From NCBI GenBank assembly GCA_965212505.1, contig OZ243123.1, forward strand, positions 1,116,001 to 1,180,000: a stretch of 64,000 nt of DNA. Reading direction: 5' to 3'. Made by a program: the position numbers and the translations under genes. The notes beneath the pieces are model-generated. The model saw nothing but the letters and a program-made list of their open reading frames with translations. It searched no databases and was not told where the DNA came from. Source of the DNA: JAHEKO01 sp965212505. GTDB taxonomy: Bacteria > Acidobacteriota > Thermoanaerobaculia > Multivoradales > JAHEKO01. This document shows, one piece after another, positions 52,080 through 61,315 of the stretch (position 1 is the first letter of the stretch; the number at the start of each line of letters is the position of its first letter).

Positions 52080-53874
52080 CCGGGACCTCCGCTTCTTCGC
52101 GGTAGAGCGCCTCGATCTGCTCGGCGTAGCGGTCGTGAATGATGCGGCGTTTTATCTTCTGTGTGGGGGTCAGCTCGCCCGTTTCGACGGTCCACTCGTT
52201 CTCGAGCAGGCCCCATTCGCGCACCCGCTCGTAGCGGGCCAACTCTTCGTTCACCTTCTCGACCTCGGCCGAGAGATGAGCGAGCACGCGCTCGTCGCGG
52301 GCCAACTCGGCATTGCTTCCCGCAATGCTCTGCGCGGCCGCCCAACCCTTGAGCGTTTCGAAGTCGGGGACCAGCAGTGCTGAGAGGAACTTCCGGCGAT
52401 CGCCGATGACGATCGCCTGCTCGATGAAGCGGCTCGCTTTGAGCGCGTTCTCGATCGGCGCCGGAGCGATGTTCTTCCCGTAGGCGTTGACGATCAGCTC
52501 CTTCTTGCGGTCGGTGATCTTGAGATAGCCGTCCTCGTCGAGCTCTCCGATGTCGCCGGTGTGGAACCAGCCGTCGTCGTCGACTGCCTCCGCGGTCTTT
52601 TCGGGCAGGTTGTAGTAGCCCTGCATGATGTTGGGTCCGCGCGCCAGGATCTCGCCGTCTTCGGCGATGCGTAGCTCGACGCCCTCGATGGCTGGGCCGA
52701 CGGTGCCGAGGCGTGCCGCGTTGCGCGGGTTGACGGTCAGGACCGGCGATGTTTCGGTCAGTCCGTAACCTTCGTAGATCTCGACTCCGGCGCCCCAGAA
52801 GAAGGCCGCCACCTCTTTTGCGAGCGGTGCACCGCCCGAGGTGGCGCGCTCGAATCGGCCGCCGAGTCGCTCCCGGATCTTGCTGAACACCAACTTGTCT
52901 GCGAGGCCCAGTTTGATTCCCAGCCATCCCGGCGGCTTTTTGCCCTGGAGCCGGTACTCGATCGCGTCGCGACCGACGTCGACCGCCCAGTTGAAGATCT
53001 TCTGACGCAAGGGCGGCGCCTTCGAGACCCCTTCGTACACCTTGCCCAGCACCTTCTCGTAGACCCGCGGTACCGAGACGAACACGTGGGGTCGAACCTC
53101 CATCAGGTTCGCGCCGACCATCTGCACGGACTCTGCGTAGGCGATCGTGGCGCCCTCTAGGAAGTAGCTGTAGTCGACAGTTCGCTCGAACGAGTGCGAG
53201 AGCGGCAGGAACGAGAGCGCGACGTCTTGACGGGAGATTCCGATCACCGGGCAGGACGAGAGGACGTTCGAGGCGATGTTGCCGTGGCTCAGCATCACGC
53301 CCTTCGGGTTGCCGGTGGTGCCGCTCGTATAGATGAAGGTAGCGAGGTCTTCGGGCTTCGCCTCTCGGGCGCGGCGCTCGAGCTCGTTCCAGGGCATCGG
53401 CTCGGTCTCCGCGAGGAGTTCCGAGTAGCTTGCGACGCCCTCGGGAGCCTCGCCGCCGATCAGGACGAAGCGCTTCACCAGGGGCATGTCCCCCCGCTCG
53501 CCCAACATACCGTCGAGCCGTTCTCGCGCCTCGACCAAGACGACCTCCGCACCGCAGTCGTTGGCGACGTAGGCGCCCTGGTCGGGGGTGAGTGTCGGGT
53601 AGATCGGGACGACGATCGCGCCGATGCAGAGGCTGGCGAAGTCGATGGTCGGCCAGTGGACCCCGTTGTCGGCCATCAGCGCGACACGGTCGCCTCGTTG
53701 GACGCCGAGCCCGTCGAGGACCGCCGCCATGCGCTGGACGCCGTCGACAAATTCGGCTGTCGAGACCGGCACCCACTCGCCATCGACCTTGTGCAGCAGG
53801 TGGTCGGCTTTGTCGTGCTGCGCGGTGGCCAGAAAGAGATCGCAGAGAGTTGCGATGTTTGCTTGTCCGGGCAT
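52072..53874 (-). CDS. Long-chain fatty-acid-CoA ligase
   Basis: 600 residues of the AMP-forming acyl-CoA synthetase type (FadD15/FAA1-like). FIYTSGTTGNPKGVMLSHGN is the AMP/ATP motif, GYGLTETSPVLTVNP the A5 motif, WFHTGDIGELDEDGYLKITD and RKKELIVNAYGKNIAPAPIE the A7-A10 region. It activates fatty acids for the FadB/J-like enzyme encoded by the overlapping downstream gene, with which it forms a short beta-oxidation operon. Confidence 0.94.
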   Translation of the reverse strand: MPGQANIATLCDLFLATAQHDKADHLLHKVDGEWVPVSTAEFVDGVQRMAAVLDGLGVQRGDRVALMADNGVHWPTIDFASLCIGAIVVPIYPTLTPDQGAYVANDCGAEVVLVEARERLDGMLGERGDMPLVKRFVLIGGEAPEGVASYSELLAETEPMPWNELERRAREAKPEDLATFIYTSGTTGNPKGVMLSHGNIASNVLSSCPVIGISRQDVALSFLPLSHSFERTVDYSYFLEGATIAYAESVQMVGANLMEVRPHVFVSVPRVYEKVLGKVYEGVSKAPPLRQKIFNWAVDVGRDAIEYRLQGKKPPGWLGIKLGLADKLVFSKIRERLGGRFERATSGGAPLAKEVAAFFWGAGVEIYEGYGLTETSPVLTVNPRNAARLGTVGPAIEGVELRIAEDGEILARGPNIMQGYYNLPEKTAEAVDDDGWFHTGDIGELDEDGYLKITDRKKELIVNAYGKNIAPAPIENALKASRFIEQAIVIGDRRKFLSALLVPDFETLKGWAAAQSIAGSNAELARDERVLAHLSAEVEKVNEELARYERVREWGLLENEWTVETGELTPTQKIKRRIIHDRYAEQIEALYREEAEVPGD

Positions 53875-54013
53875 GGTCGGCCCCCAGAAAGAGCGCGCGG
53901 GCGTCGTCGCAACGCAATGCTGCGGCGGCCCCCACCCACAGTTGAAACGAAAGAGGATTGTATATGCAGCCTCGAGGGCTCACGGTGGTCTGTCGGAGCG
54001 TCTGAGAACCACC

Positions 54014-54042
54014 TTGACCGACATCCGGACCGCGGATAAGGT
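54014..54042 (+). promoter_or_regulatory. Promoter of tRNA-Pro
   Basis: TTGACC (54014-54019), 17 bp, TAAGGT (54037-54042), 44 bp upstream of the tRNA. Good -35, fair -10; placement is right for a tRNA gene. Confidence 0.5.
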
Positions 54043-54085
54043 TCGTCAGCCGTTCGGCCGCACCCGCCGGCCCATGGCAGGAACT

Positions 54086-54162
54086 CGGGGCGTAGCTCAG
54101 CCTGGTAGAGCGCACGGTTCGGGACCGTGAGGCCGGAGGTTCAAATCCTCTCGCCCCGACCA
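54086..54162 (+). tRNA. tRNA-Pro (anticodon CGG)
   Basis: 77-nt cloverleaf. Acceptor CGGGGCG/CGCCCCG, D arm with GCTCAGCCTGGTAGAGC, anticodon stem CACGG/CCGTG (54113-54117 and 54125-54129) around loop TTCGGGA with anticodon CGG at 54120-54122, T arm GGAGG TTCAAAT CCTCT. The C1 start, the discriminator A and an encoded CCA end are all present. It reads CCG proline codons. Confidence 0.97.
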
Positions 54163-54233
54163 TTCCCTCCCGACAGATGTCACCCCGCCGCGTCGGTCTC
54201 GTCTTCCGAGTGGTCGGGTAGCGTTCGCCGGGT

Positions 54234-55022
54234 CTACTCTAGGAACTCTGGGAGCTTGCTCAGCAGCTTCTCAGCTCCTTGGCCCAATTCCTTCGCCTGT
54301 AGGACATGGCCTAGCGTTGCCCAGATTCGCAGGAAGACTGAGCTGATGCTCTCTCTCTCCCTTTGCGGGATTTGAACGTGGTGAATCACGACGCTTCCAA
54401 GTCCAGCCTCGAACGCGCGCTGAACACGAGGCGCACCACCGAAGCGATATTCGATGACAGCGTCGACTATGTCGCCAATGCGATGGAGCAGGACATTCTT
54501 GACGCCTTCTGGTAGCTCAGAGTCGTTGAGCGTTGCCCGCAGCTCTGTGAGTTCGGCGGACATGTCACTGAGCTCGTCCTCGTCAATGCGTCGTTCTTGC
54601 CCGGGGAGTCTCGACAGCAGATCTGAGGCGTACCGTAGTCCAGTTATTGCGGCCCTGAGGTTCCCTGTAACTTGGCTCCCGTTGGTTGTGAGTCTCCACG
54701 GACCTAGGAGTTGCTCGAGATCCTGAGCCCACGAGTCAACGTATAGGTCGATCGCCGCCTCTGCGTCCCTCAGCGCTACCGATGCCTCCAACGCGACCTC
54801 TCTTAGCAATCCAGCTCGACGAAAGACCAGAGAGTCGCAACTCAGGGGCGCAAAGTTGAAGATGTGGTCTTGCTCGCTCTGATCCAGTTGGGGGAATTCA
54901 TCCCCCATGTTCACAATGCGAAGCGAGCCGATATAGGGGTTGCTTTCTTTCAGGGTCTTCTCAAGACTGAGAGTCCACTCCAACAACCGCAGCGCCGGAT
55001 TGAAGTCGTTCAGGCCTGGCAT
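54234..55022 (-). CDS. Hypothetical protein beside tRNA-Pro; unlike neighbours in composition
   Basis: 262 residues from ATG 55022, which has GGGAGGAG five bases upstream; ATG 55043 is a poorer choice. Helical and soluble, with no signal and no known motif (LNDFNPALRLLEWTLSLEKT at the start, ALEASVALRDAEAAIDLYVD in the middle). The codons are visibly richer in A and T than in adjacent genes, and it lies directly next to a tRNA, the common insertion point of mobile DNA. No integrase or repeat of the tRNA end is seen. Probably acquired; function unknown. Confidence 0.7.
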   Translation of the reverse strand: MPGLNDFNPALRLLEWTLSLEKTLKESNPYIGSLRIVNMGDEFPQLDQSEQDHIFNFAPLSCDSLVFRRAGLLREVALEASVALRDAEAAIDLYVDSWAQDLEQLLGPWRLTTNGSQVTGNLRAAITGLRYASDLLSRLPGQERRIDEDELSDMSAELTELRATLNDSELPEGVKNVLLHRIGDIVDAVIEYRFGGAPRVQRAFEAGLGSVVIHHVQIPQRERESISSVFLRIWATLGHVLQAKELGQGAEKLLSKLPEFLE

Positions 55023-55177
55023 TCGCTCCTCCCGGAAGCGCATTCTGAGTTACGTTTCATAGCAGTTTAGCATCGGACGAGCCTCGCCTAGGTTCGAGAG
55101 TCGACTAGAATCAGCAGCGTCCAGTTCACCCAGTAGCGGCCTAGCAGCAGCCGCTTCGCGAGAAGAAAGGGAACCGA

Positions 55178-57217
55178 GTGGCCGAAGAGCAGCCTCGCAA
55201 AGAGACCCCCTATGTCCCCGCGCAGACCGATCTGCCGGAGCTGACCTTCCGAGCCTTGGCGCTCGGCATTCTGATGGCGGTGGTCCTCGGCGCCGCCAAC
55301 GCCTACCTGGGGCTACGAGCCGGCCTGACGATTTCGGCGACCTTCCCGGCCGCGGTGATCGCGATCGCGGCGTTCCGGCTGCCGTTCATGAAGGGCGGCA
55401 TTCTCGAACAGAACATCGCCCGGACGACCGCGAGCGTCGGTGAGGCGTTAGTCGCAGGAGCGATCTTCACCATCCCGGCGTTCGTGATGGTGAACGTCGG
55501 CGGCGAACGGCTCTGGACCTCGTTCAACTACTGGGAGACCTCGCTGATTCTGCTCATCGGTGGCTTGATGGGCATCCTCTTCGTCATCCTGCTTCGCAAG
55601 ACGCTGGTGGTCGATGCGCAGCTGCCGTTCCCCGAGTCGTACGCCTGCTACGAGATCGTGAAGGCGGGGCAGAAGGGGGAGTCGGGCGCCAAATACGTCT
55701 TCGGCGCGCTCGGGCTCGGCATGTTGATCGAGATGTTCAAGAACTCGAGCGGCGTGCAGGTGTTGCGCGAGTCGGTCGAGGGCTTCCTCTCGTTTCCTCA
55801 GTCGGTCGTGCATCACTTCTTCCCGTCGCGCGAAACGATGGGCAGTCTCACCCATAGTGGTGGTATCGCCTTCGCCACGCCGGCGGCGAGTCCGGCTCTC
55901 ATGGCGGTCGGCTACATCATCGGTCCGCGCCTGGCGGCGATCAACTTTGCTGGAGGCGTCCTCGCCTGGTTCGTCTTGATTCCGTTGATCCTGTTCGTCG
56001 ATCCGGGACTGGCCGGAAAGCTCGATCAGGCGGGCACACCGGGCTGGGCCGATCTCAGCTACACCGTTTGGTACAACAACGTGCGGCCGATCGCGGTGGG
56101 CGCGATGCTGATCGGCGCCCTCTACACCCTGTGGGGTTTGCGCGGCTCCCTGGGCAAGGCGCTGAGCGGTGCTCTCAAGCCGCCCAAGTCGAGCGGTGAG
56201 GGGGACGTGAGCTCCCGACTGGAGCAGGATCTCGACCTGCGCAAGGTGCTGGTCGCGGCGCTCCTCCTGGTCGTGCCCATGACCCTCATCTACTACCACT
56301 TCACCCAGAACCTGATGGGCGCCCTGCTCGCCGCGGTGATCATGACGCTCACCGGATTCCTCTTCTCGGCGGTTGGCGGCTGGCTCGTCGGCCTGGTGGG
56401 CGGTTCGAACCAGCCGATCTCCGGACTGACGCTCTCGACGCTGATCATCGCCGCGGTGATGATGGTGTGGATCGGCGTGACCGGCCTTCCGGGCATCGGC
56501 GCCGTGTTGGGCGTCTCGGCGGTTGTCTGCTGCGCATCGGCGATGGCCGGCGACATGATCCAGGATCTCAAGGTCGGCCAGCTGGTCGGTGGCACACCCC
56601 GCAAGATGGAGATCGCGGAGCTGATCTCAACCGTTGCCGTCGCCTTCGTTCTGGTCTTTCCGATCATCATCCTGCACGAGGGCAACATCGCGCAGGGCGG
56701 CATCGGCATCGGCGACAGTCAGCTGCCGGCGCCGCAAGCCGGCCTGATGGCCCAGCTCGCCACCGGCATCGTCGGAGGTGAGATGCCGTGGGGTCTGATC
56801 CTCATCGGCATGGGCATGGCGTTTGGGCTGATCCTGATCAAGGCGCCGGCGCCGATGCTGATCGCGGTCGGCATGTACCTACCCGTTGAGACCACCGGCG
56901 CAATTTTCGTCGGCGGCCTGATCCGCGGCTTTGCGGACAAGCTGGCCGCGAAGCGCCTCGACGAAGGCGGCAAGACTGTCTTCGAGAACGTGGGCATTCT
57001 CCTCGCGAGCGGTTTCATCGCCGGCGAAGCGCTCACCGGTGTCTTGTTCGCGGGCATGGTGTTGGTCGGTGTCCCGGCGCTGGTGGAGGTCTTCTTCGGC
57101 GTCTCGAGCTTCCACTTCGTCGAGACCGCGCTGGGCGGCTGGATGGGCCTCGCCATCTTCGCCATCGTCGGCTACTTCCTGATCCGCGTACCGCTCAAGG
57201 CGGCCGAAGAGCGCTAG
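55178..57217 (+). CDS. OPT family oligopeptide transporter
   Basis: 679 residues, GTG start, about 15 membrane spans. The N-terminal VPAQTDLPELTFRALALGIL and ANAYLGLRAGLTISATFPAA are typical of OPT proteins, as are ILEQNIARTTASVGEALVAG, FPESYACYEIVKAGQKGE and the closing FFGVSSFHFVETALGGW. It likely takes up oligopeptides with protons. It is a single gene with promoter elements not clearly seen. Confidence 0.93.
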   Translation: MAEEQPRKETPYVPAQTDLPELTFRALALGILMAVVLGAANAYLGLRAGLTISATFPAAVIAIAAFRLPFMKGGILEQNIARTTASVGEALVAGAIFTIPAFVMVNVGGERLWTSFNYWETSLILLIGGLMGILFVILLRKTLVVDAQLPFPESYACYEIVKAGQKGESGAKYVFGALGLGMLIEMFKNSSGVQVLRESVEGFLSFPQSVVHHFFPSRETMGSLTHSGGIAFATPAASPALMAVGYIIGPRLAAINFAGGVLAWFVLIPLILFVDPGLAGKLDQAGTPGWADLSYTVWYNNVRPIAVGAMLIGALYTLWGLRGSLGKALSGALKPPKSSGEGDVSSRLEQDLDLRKVLVAALLLVVPMTLIYYHFTQNLMGALLAAVIMTLTGFLFSAVGGWLVGLVGGSNQPISGLTLSTLIIAAVMMVWIGVTGLPGIGAVLGVSAVVCCASAMAGDMIQDLKVGQLVGGTPRKMEIAELISTVAVAFVLVFPIIILHEGNIAQGGIGIGDSQLPAPQAGLMAQLATGIVGGEMPWGLILIGMGMAFGLILIKAPAPMLIAVGMYLPVETTGAIFVGGLIRGFADKLAAKRLDEGGKTVFENVGILLASGFIAGEALTGVLFAGMVLVGVPALVEVFFGVSSFHFVETALGGWMGLAIFAIVGYFLIRVPLKAAEER

Positions 57218-57495
57218 GAACAGAAGCCACTCGTCGGCAGCCGGGCGAGCTGTTCGGACAGACGGCGATGGCGGTGCAAGGGCTGAGTGGGGGGCGTTGC
57301 CGTGGGAGGCGGCGGTCCTCCCGCCGGCGCGCAGTGGCCCCGGAAGCGGCCCGAGTACCGCCGGGAGACGTCGCGCCCGCCGGGTCCCACGGCGACGACC
57401 TCCGACTCAGCCCTTCCGTCACCGCGGCGCAAGCTTGCCCGTAACTCCTCCGATCGCTTAGTCTTGGCCGTTCCTCGAACTACGAAGGAGACCCC

Positions 57496-58968
57496 GTGAT
57501 CTACCTCTGGGCGATCGGCATCTACCTCGCTTTCCTGATCTGCGTGAGCGTCTACAAGGGCCGCTCCGTGAAGACGCAGGACGACTTCATGGTGGCGGGC
57601 CGGGGGGTCTCGGCCATGTTCCTGGTCGGAACACTGGTCTGTACCTGGATCGGCTCGGGCAGCCTGTTCGGCGGTGCCGGCCGCGCCTTCCGGCAGGGTT
57701 TCTCGGCGCTCTGGATGAGTGCCGGCGCCTGGCTCGGTCTGGCGATCGTCTACTACCTGGCGCCGCGCGTCCGGAAGATTGCGCAGTACACGGTTCCAGA
57801 CATCCTCGAGACGCGCTACAACGCGCCGGCGCGACTGCTCGGCACGGTGGCGATCATCATCGCCTACCTGACGATTGCCAGTTACCAGTTCATCGGCGGG
57901 GGGCGGTTGCTCAATATCTTGACCGGGGTGGACCCCTGGGTCGGTCAGCTCATTGTCTGCGGCTTGGTGGTCGTCTACACGATCATCGCCGGTATGTCCT
58001 CGATCGTGGCACTCGACATCTTCAACGGCATTCTGATTACGGTCGGCGTCATTGTCGCGGCGCCACTGGCGCTCAAGGGGGCGGGCGGTTGGACGCAGCT
58101 CACGACGACGCTGCCCGAGACGCACTTCTCGATCATCGGCGCAACAGGCATTGCGGCGGCGCTCGGACTCTTCCTGCCGACCTTCATGCTGCTGCTCGGA
58201 GAGAGCAGCATCTACCAGAAGTTCATGTCCGCAAAGGACGGAATCTCGGCTCGCAAGGCGGTCATCGGCATGATCATCGGCGTGATCGTCGTCGAGGTGG
58301 TCCTCGACTCGGCCGCGATCTTTGCCGCCGGCCAGTACTGGACCGATCCCCTGTTCCGGATGGCGGACGGCAGCCTCGATCGCGCTGCGACCGAGACGGT
58401 GATTCTGCAACTCGCCGCCGACGGGCTGCCGGTGTACGCGGGCGTGCTGCTGCTGATCGGCGCCGCCGCGATCATCTTCTCGACCGCCAACACCTTCCTG
58501 ATGGTGCCGTCGACGAACCTGACCCGCGACGTCTACCAGCGGTTCATGAACCCCGAGGCCGACGACCAGCAGATCATCCGCTTCCAGCGAGTGATGATCG
58601 TCCTGCTCGCCCTCGTCTCCCTGGTGGTGACCACCCAGTTCGAGAACATCCTCGATATGGCCCTCTACGCCTACACGATGGTGGGTGCAGCGGTGACACC
58701 AGCGCTGCTCGCGGCGTTTCTGTGGCGGCGGGTGACCCCGATGGGAGGCATGGTTTCGATCGCGCTCGGCATCGCCGGCACGGTGATCTTTGCCGGGATG
58801 GCTCGCTTTGGGTTCGAGACGCTGCCGCTCGGCTTCATGGATCTGCCGCTCGACTACGACTACATCATCTACCCGGCAGGCTTCCTCTCGCTGTCCTCGC
58901 TGATTGTGGTGAGTCTGCTGACTCCGCCCTCGGAGGAGTCGAAGTGGAAGCCCTTCTGGGCGGAGTAG
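57496..58968 (+). CDS. Sodium:solute symporter family (SSS) protein
   Basis: 490 residues, GTG start. Thirteen or so spans. The pattern KTQDDFMVAGRGVSAMFLVG, CTWIGSGSLFGGAGRAFRQG, FSALWMSAGAWLGLAIVYYL, YTVPDILETRYNAPARLLGT and TIIAGMSSIVALDIFNGILI matches the SSS/PutP group. The solute cannot be told from sequence. The preceding 278 bp hold no credible gene. Confidence 0.93.
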   Translation: MIYLWAIGIYLAFLICVSVYKGRSVKTQDDFMVAGRGVSAMFLVGTLVCTWIGSGSLFGGAGRAFRQGFSALWMSAGAWLGLAIVYYLAPRVRKIAQYTVPDILETRYNAPARLLGTVAIIIAYLTIASYQFIGGGRLLNILTGVDPWVGQLIVCGLVVVYTIIAGMSSIVALDIFNGILITVGVIVAAPLALKGAGGWTQLTTTLPETHFSIIGATGIAAALGLFLPTFMLLLGESSIYQKFMSAKDGISARKAVIGMIIGVIVVEVVLDSAAIFAAGQYWTDPLFRMADGSLDRAATETVILQLAADGLPVYAGVLLLIGAAAIIFSTANTFLMVPSTNLTRDVYQRFMNPEADDQQIIRFQRVMIVLLALVSLVVTTQFENILDMALYAYTMVGAAVTPALLAAFLWRRVTPMGGMVSIALGIAGTVIFAGMARFGFETLPLGFMDLPLDYDYIIYPAGFLSLSSLIVVSLLTPPSEESKWKPFWAE

Positions 58969-59065
58969 GCGAGACGCGCGGCACCTCCTGATAGGCTGAT
59001 CGAAACCAACAAGAGCCGGGCGGATGCGGCGGGCACGGGCGTACTGCGCTCGGCAGGAGGACGCG

Positions 59066-59746
59066 ATGAAGTGGTTCTGCGTTCGCAGCGCTGCGCGGTG
59101 GGGAGCCGCCCTGGCGCTACCGTTTTTGGCCCTCGGATGCTTCGAGGACCCGCCTGGCGTCGACACCGCCTGCTTCTGTGGCAGCGAGCGTCTGATCGAG
59201 CTGATCGACAACGGCGGCTCCGATCCCGGCGGGGAACTGGGCACCGGCGCCTTCTACGACGTGATCGTCGCAAATCTCGACGCTCCCGAGACGGCGCCGT
59301 TCGACGAGGATCTGACACTCGTCTTCAACTTCGCCTTCGCGGTCACGCCTTGTGGAGAAGACCACGTTGATGATCTCGAGAGCAGTGGTGACTTCGATCT
59401 GGTGGTGACGGCCACTCGGGTATCGGACGATGCGTTGATGTTCGAGGATCGCCAGCCGCGCCACCTCGACCCGGCTTTCGAGTCGCTCCGGGAGGAGTTC
59501 GTGGTTCCCCGCGGTTCGCTGCCCAACGTGCCGGGCGCTGGAGAGCCGGAGTACACCCTTCGCGTCGCCGCCGAGCCGAGGCCCGGCGTGCCGGAGATCG
59601 CCGAGGGCGTGCCCTTCCTCCAGTGCAGCTACAACGACAACTTCGTCTACCCGGACGACAACGACGCCGACGAGGTGACGGTGACGATCACGCCGGGCTC
59701 GATCGCGCCGCCGGACGAGATCACGATCGAGAACCCGGGCAACTAG
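59066..59746 (+). CDS. Lipoprotein, unknown function
   Basis: 226 residues from ATG 59066. Signal with lipobox LALGC (Cys about residue 25), then an acidic mature part with cysteine clusters (TACFCGSE, VTPCGEDH, LQCSYNDN) and a strand-rich pattern. Its last base is the first base of a 33-bp perfect inverted repeat that can end the transcript. It has no recognisable family. Confidence 0.75.
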   Translation: MKWFCVRSAARWGAALALPFLALGCFEDPPGVDTACFCGSERLIELIDNGGSDPGGELGTGAFYDVIVANLDAPETAPFDEDLTLVFNFAFAVTPCGEDHVDDLESSGDFDLVVTATRVSDDALMFEDRQPRHLDPAFESLREEFVVPRGSLPNVPGAGEPEYTLRVAAEPRPGVPEIAEGVPFLQCSYNDNFVYPDDNDADEVTVTITPGSIAPPDEITIENPGN

Positions 59747-59844
59747 AAAACGGGGGACACAATACTCATTGGCTCGCGCGACACGGTGGGCGCAGATGGA
59801 GTCGCCTGGCCCGCGAGCCAATGAGTATTGTGTCCCCCGTTTTC
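59746..59844. repeat. Perfect 33-bp inverted repeat (REP/MITE-like)
   Basis: Arms 59746-59778 and 59812-59844 are exact reverse complements around a 33-base centre. The arm begins GAAAACGGGGGACACAATAC and ends with GGCTCGCG. It resembles REP-type or miniature transposon sequences that RAYT transposases mobilise. It is located at the lipoprotein stop and could act as a hairpin terminator. Confidence 0.8.
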
Positions 59845-59870
59845 AATGCGCGCAGAGGGATTCTTGCTGC

Positions 59871-59901
59871 CCGCGAGCGAACGGTCATTGGGTCCCCCTG
59901 T
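59871..59901. repeat. Degenerate extra copy of the repeat's right arm
   Basis: CCGCGAGCGAACGGTCATTG followed by GGTCCCCCTG resembles the right arm of the adjacent inverted repeat (CGCGAGCCAATGAGTATTGT, then GTCCCCCG) with several mismatches, suggesting an older half-copy. It lies just before the MEMO-like gene. Confidence 0.5.
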
Positions 59902-59964
59902 CAGAGCCGGGAGTAGACTGCGGACGTAACGGGCCGAGCCACGGCGCCGGTCCGAGGAAAGGCT

Positions 59965-60762
59965 GTGACCTCTCGAACGCGTCCGGCCGCCGTGAGCGGC
60001 CTCTTCTACCCGGACTCCTCGCACGAGCTGCGGACGGCGGTGGAGCGCTACCTCGGCGAGACGCGACGCGAAAGCTCACCTCACTCGCTCCGCGCGGTGA
60101 TCGCGCCGCACGCCGGCTACAGCTACTCCGGTCCGATTGCGGGGAGTTCGTTTGCCGGCCTGGTCGGCGGTGGGCCGGTCGAGAGGGTCGTTCTTCTCGG
60201 GCCGTCTCATCACTTCGCGTTTTCTGGAATGGCGCTGCCCGACGTCGAGGCGTTCGAGACGCCGCTCGGGCGGGTGCAACTCGACGCTGAGGGGTGTGCT
60301 CGGGCGAGGACGCTGCCTGGCGTTGTGACCGACGATCGCGCTCACGCCCGGGAGCACTCCCTGGAGGTGGAGCTGCCGTTTCTTCAGCAGATTCTCAGTG
60401 AGTTCGAACTCCTTCCTCTGGTCGTCGGGAGCGCTTCGGCGGCCGACGTCGCCAGCGTGATCGAGGAGCTCTGGACCGAACCTGAGACACTTCTGGTGGT
60501 GAGCTCGGACCTGTCGCACTTCCTCGACTACGACCGGGCCAGGCGCATAGATCGAGACACTGCAGATCGGATTCTCCGAGGCGATGCGGATCTGACGCCG
60601 GATCGAGCCTGCGGTGCGATTCCGATCAACGGCCTGCTGCTCGAGGCGCGCCGCCGCGGCCTCGCGGGGCGCCTGATCGACCTTCGCAACTCCGGCGACA
60701 CCGCCGGCGATCGACAGCGTGTGGTCGGCTACGGTGCGTTCGAGTTCGGAGCGCCGGCGTGA
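59965..60762 (+). CDS. amrB: MEMO-family protein (AmmeMemoRadiSam system protein B)
   Basis: 265 residues from GTG 59965. VSGLFYPDSSHELRTAVERY begins it and VIAPHAGYSYSGPIAGSSFA with VVLLGPSHHFAF, REHSLEVELPFLQQIL and LLVVSSDLSHFLDYD are the Memo signature, with the conserved His residues that resemble class III dioxygenases. It overlaps the AMMECR1-like gene by four bases (GTGA). The third partner, a radical SAM protein, is not in the window. Confidence 0.93.
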   Translation: MTSRTRPAAVSGLFYPDSSHELRTAVERYLGETRRESSPHSLRAVIAPHAGYSYSGPIAGSSFAGLVGGGPVERVVLLGPSHHFAFSGMALPDVEAFETPLGRVQLDAEGCARARTLPGVVTDDRAHAREHSLEVELPFLQQILSEFELLPLVVGSASAADVASVIEELWTEPETLLVVSSDLSHFLDYDRARRIDRDTADRILRGDADLTPDRACGAIPINGLLLEARRRGLAGRLIDLRNSGDTAGDRQRVVGYGAFEFGAPA

Positions 60763-61313
60763 CCTCGCTGCCGCCGAGTCTCGGTGACCAACTTGTCGCC
60801 GTCGCGCGGTGTGCCCTCCATCGGGCGACTGGCGGCCCCTCGATTCCCGAACCGGTCGTCGACGCGGTGCTCGAACGGCCGGGCGCCTCGTTCGTGACCC
60901 TGATGCTCGATGGCAAGCTGCGAGGCTGTATCGGCGCCCTGGAGCCACACCGGGCGCTCGTCGACGACGTGCGGCACAACACGCGCGCTGCCGCCCTGTC
61001 GGACTCGCGGTTCGCCCCCGTGAGCGCCGAGGAGCTCGAGCGAATTCAGGTCGAGATCTCGGTGCTCACCCCATTGGAGTCGCTCGAGGTCGAAAGCGAG
61101 TCTAACCTCTTGGCCCAGCTGCGCCCGGGAGTGGACGGTCTCGTGATTGCCTGCGAAGGGCGCCGTGCAACCTATCTGCCGCAGGTTTGGGAGCTCTTCC
61201 CCGAGCCGGCTCGCTTCCTGGAATCGCTCCGGCAGAAGGCCGGGCTTCCGAGCGGGTTCTGGTCGAGCGAACTCGAGGCGTGGCGCTTTGCGGTCGAGAA
61301 GTTCGCCGAGTGA
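60759..61313 (+). CDS. amrA: AMMECR1-family protein (AmmeMemoRadiSam system protein A)
   Basis: 184 residues, GTG start. LRGCIGALEPHRALVDDVRH is the hallmark LRGCIG motif, with AALSDSRFAPVSAEELERIQ and ATYLPQVWELFPEPARFLES. AMMECR1-like proteins are of unknown biochemical function; they occur with Memo and radical SAM proteins. It is coupled to the Memo gene and ends just ahead of a repeat-like region. Confidence 0.93.
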   Translation: MTSLPPSLGDQLVAVARCALHRATGGPSIPEPVVDAVLERPGASFVTLMLDGKLRGCIGALEPHRALVDDVRHNTRAAALSDSRFAPVSAEELERIQVEISVLTPLESLEVESESNLLAQLRPGVDGLVIACEGRRATYLPQVWELFPEPARFLESLRQKAGLPSGFWSSELEAWRFAVEKFAE

Positions 61314-61315
61314 AA

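Noticed and set aside
50223..52142. A 639-residue open frame on the plus strand
   Set aside because: Antisense to the FadB/J-like gene; no family motifs and typical shadow composition.
52076..54163. A 695-residue minus-strand frame that runs through tRNA-Pro
   Set aside because: Its start, MVGARGFEPPASRSRTVRST, is the well-known false peptide from translating a tRNA gene; the rest is fadD in a wrong frame.
54086..55177. Attachment-site duplication around tRNA-Pro
   Set aside because: I found no second copy of the tRNA 3' end in the window and no integrase gene.
57218..57495. A possible small protein (70 residues) from 57287 ahead of the SSS gene
   Set aside because: Gly/Pro/Arg-rich without ribosome-binding site, and it runs into the SSS start; I treat the 278 bp as non-coding.
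57214..59244. A 676-residue open frame on the minus strand
   Set aside because: It lies opposite the SSS symporter gene, whose sequence is clearly conserved. The antisense product is rich in Arg, Asp, Gly and His, the usual shadow pattern in GC-rich DNA.
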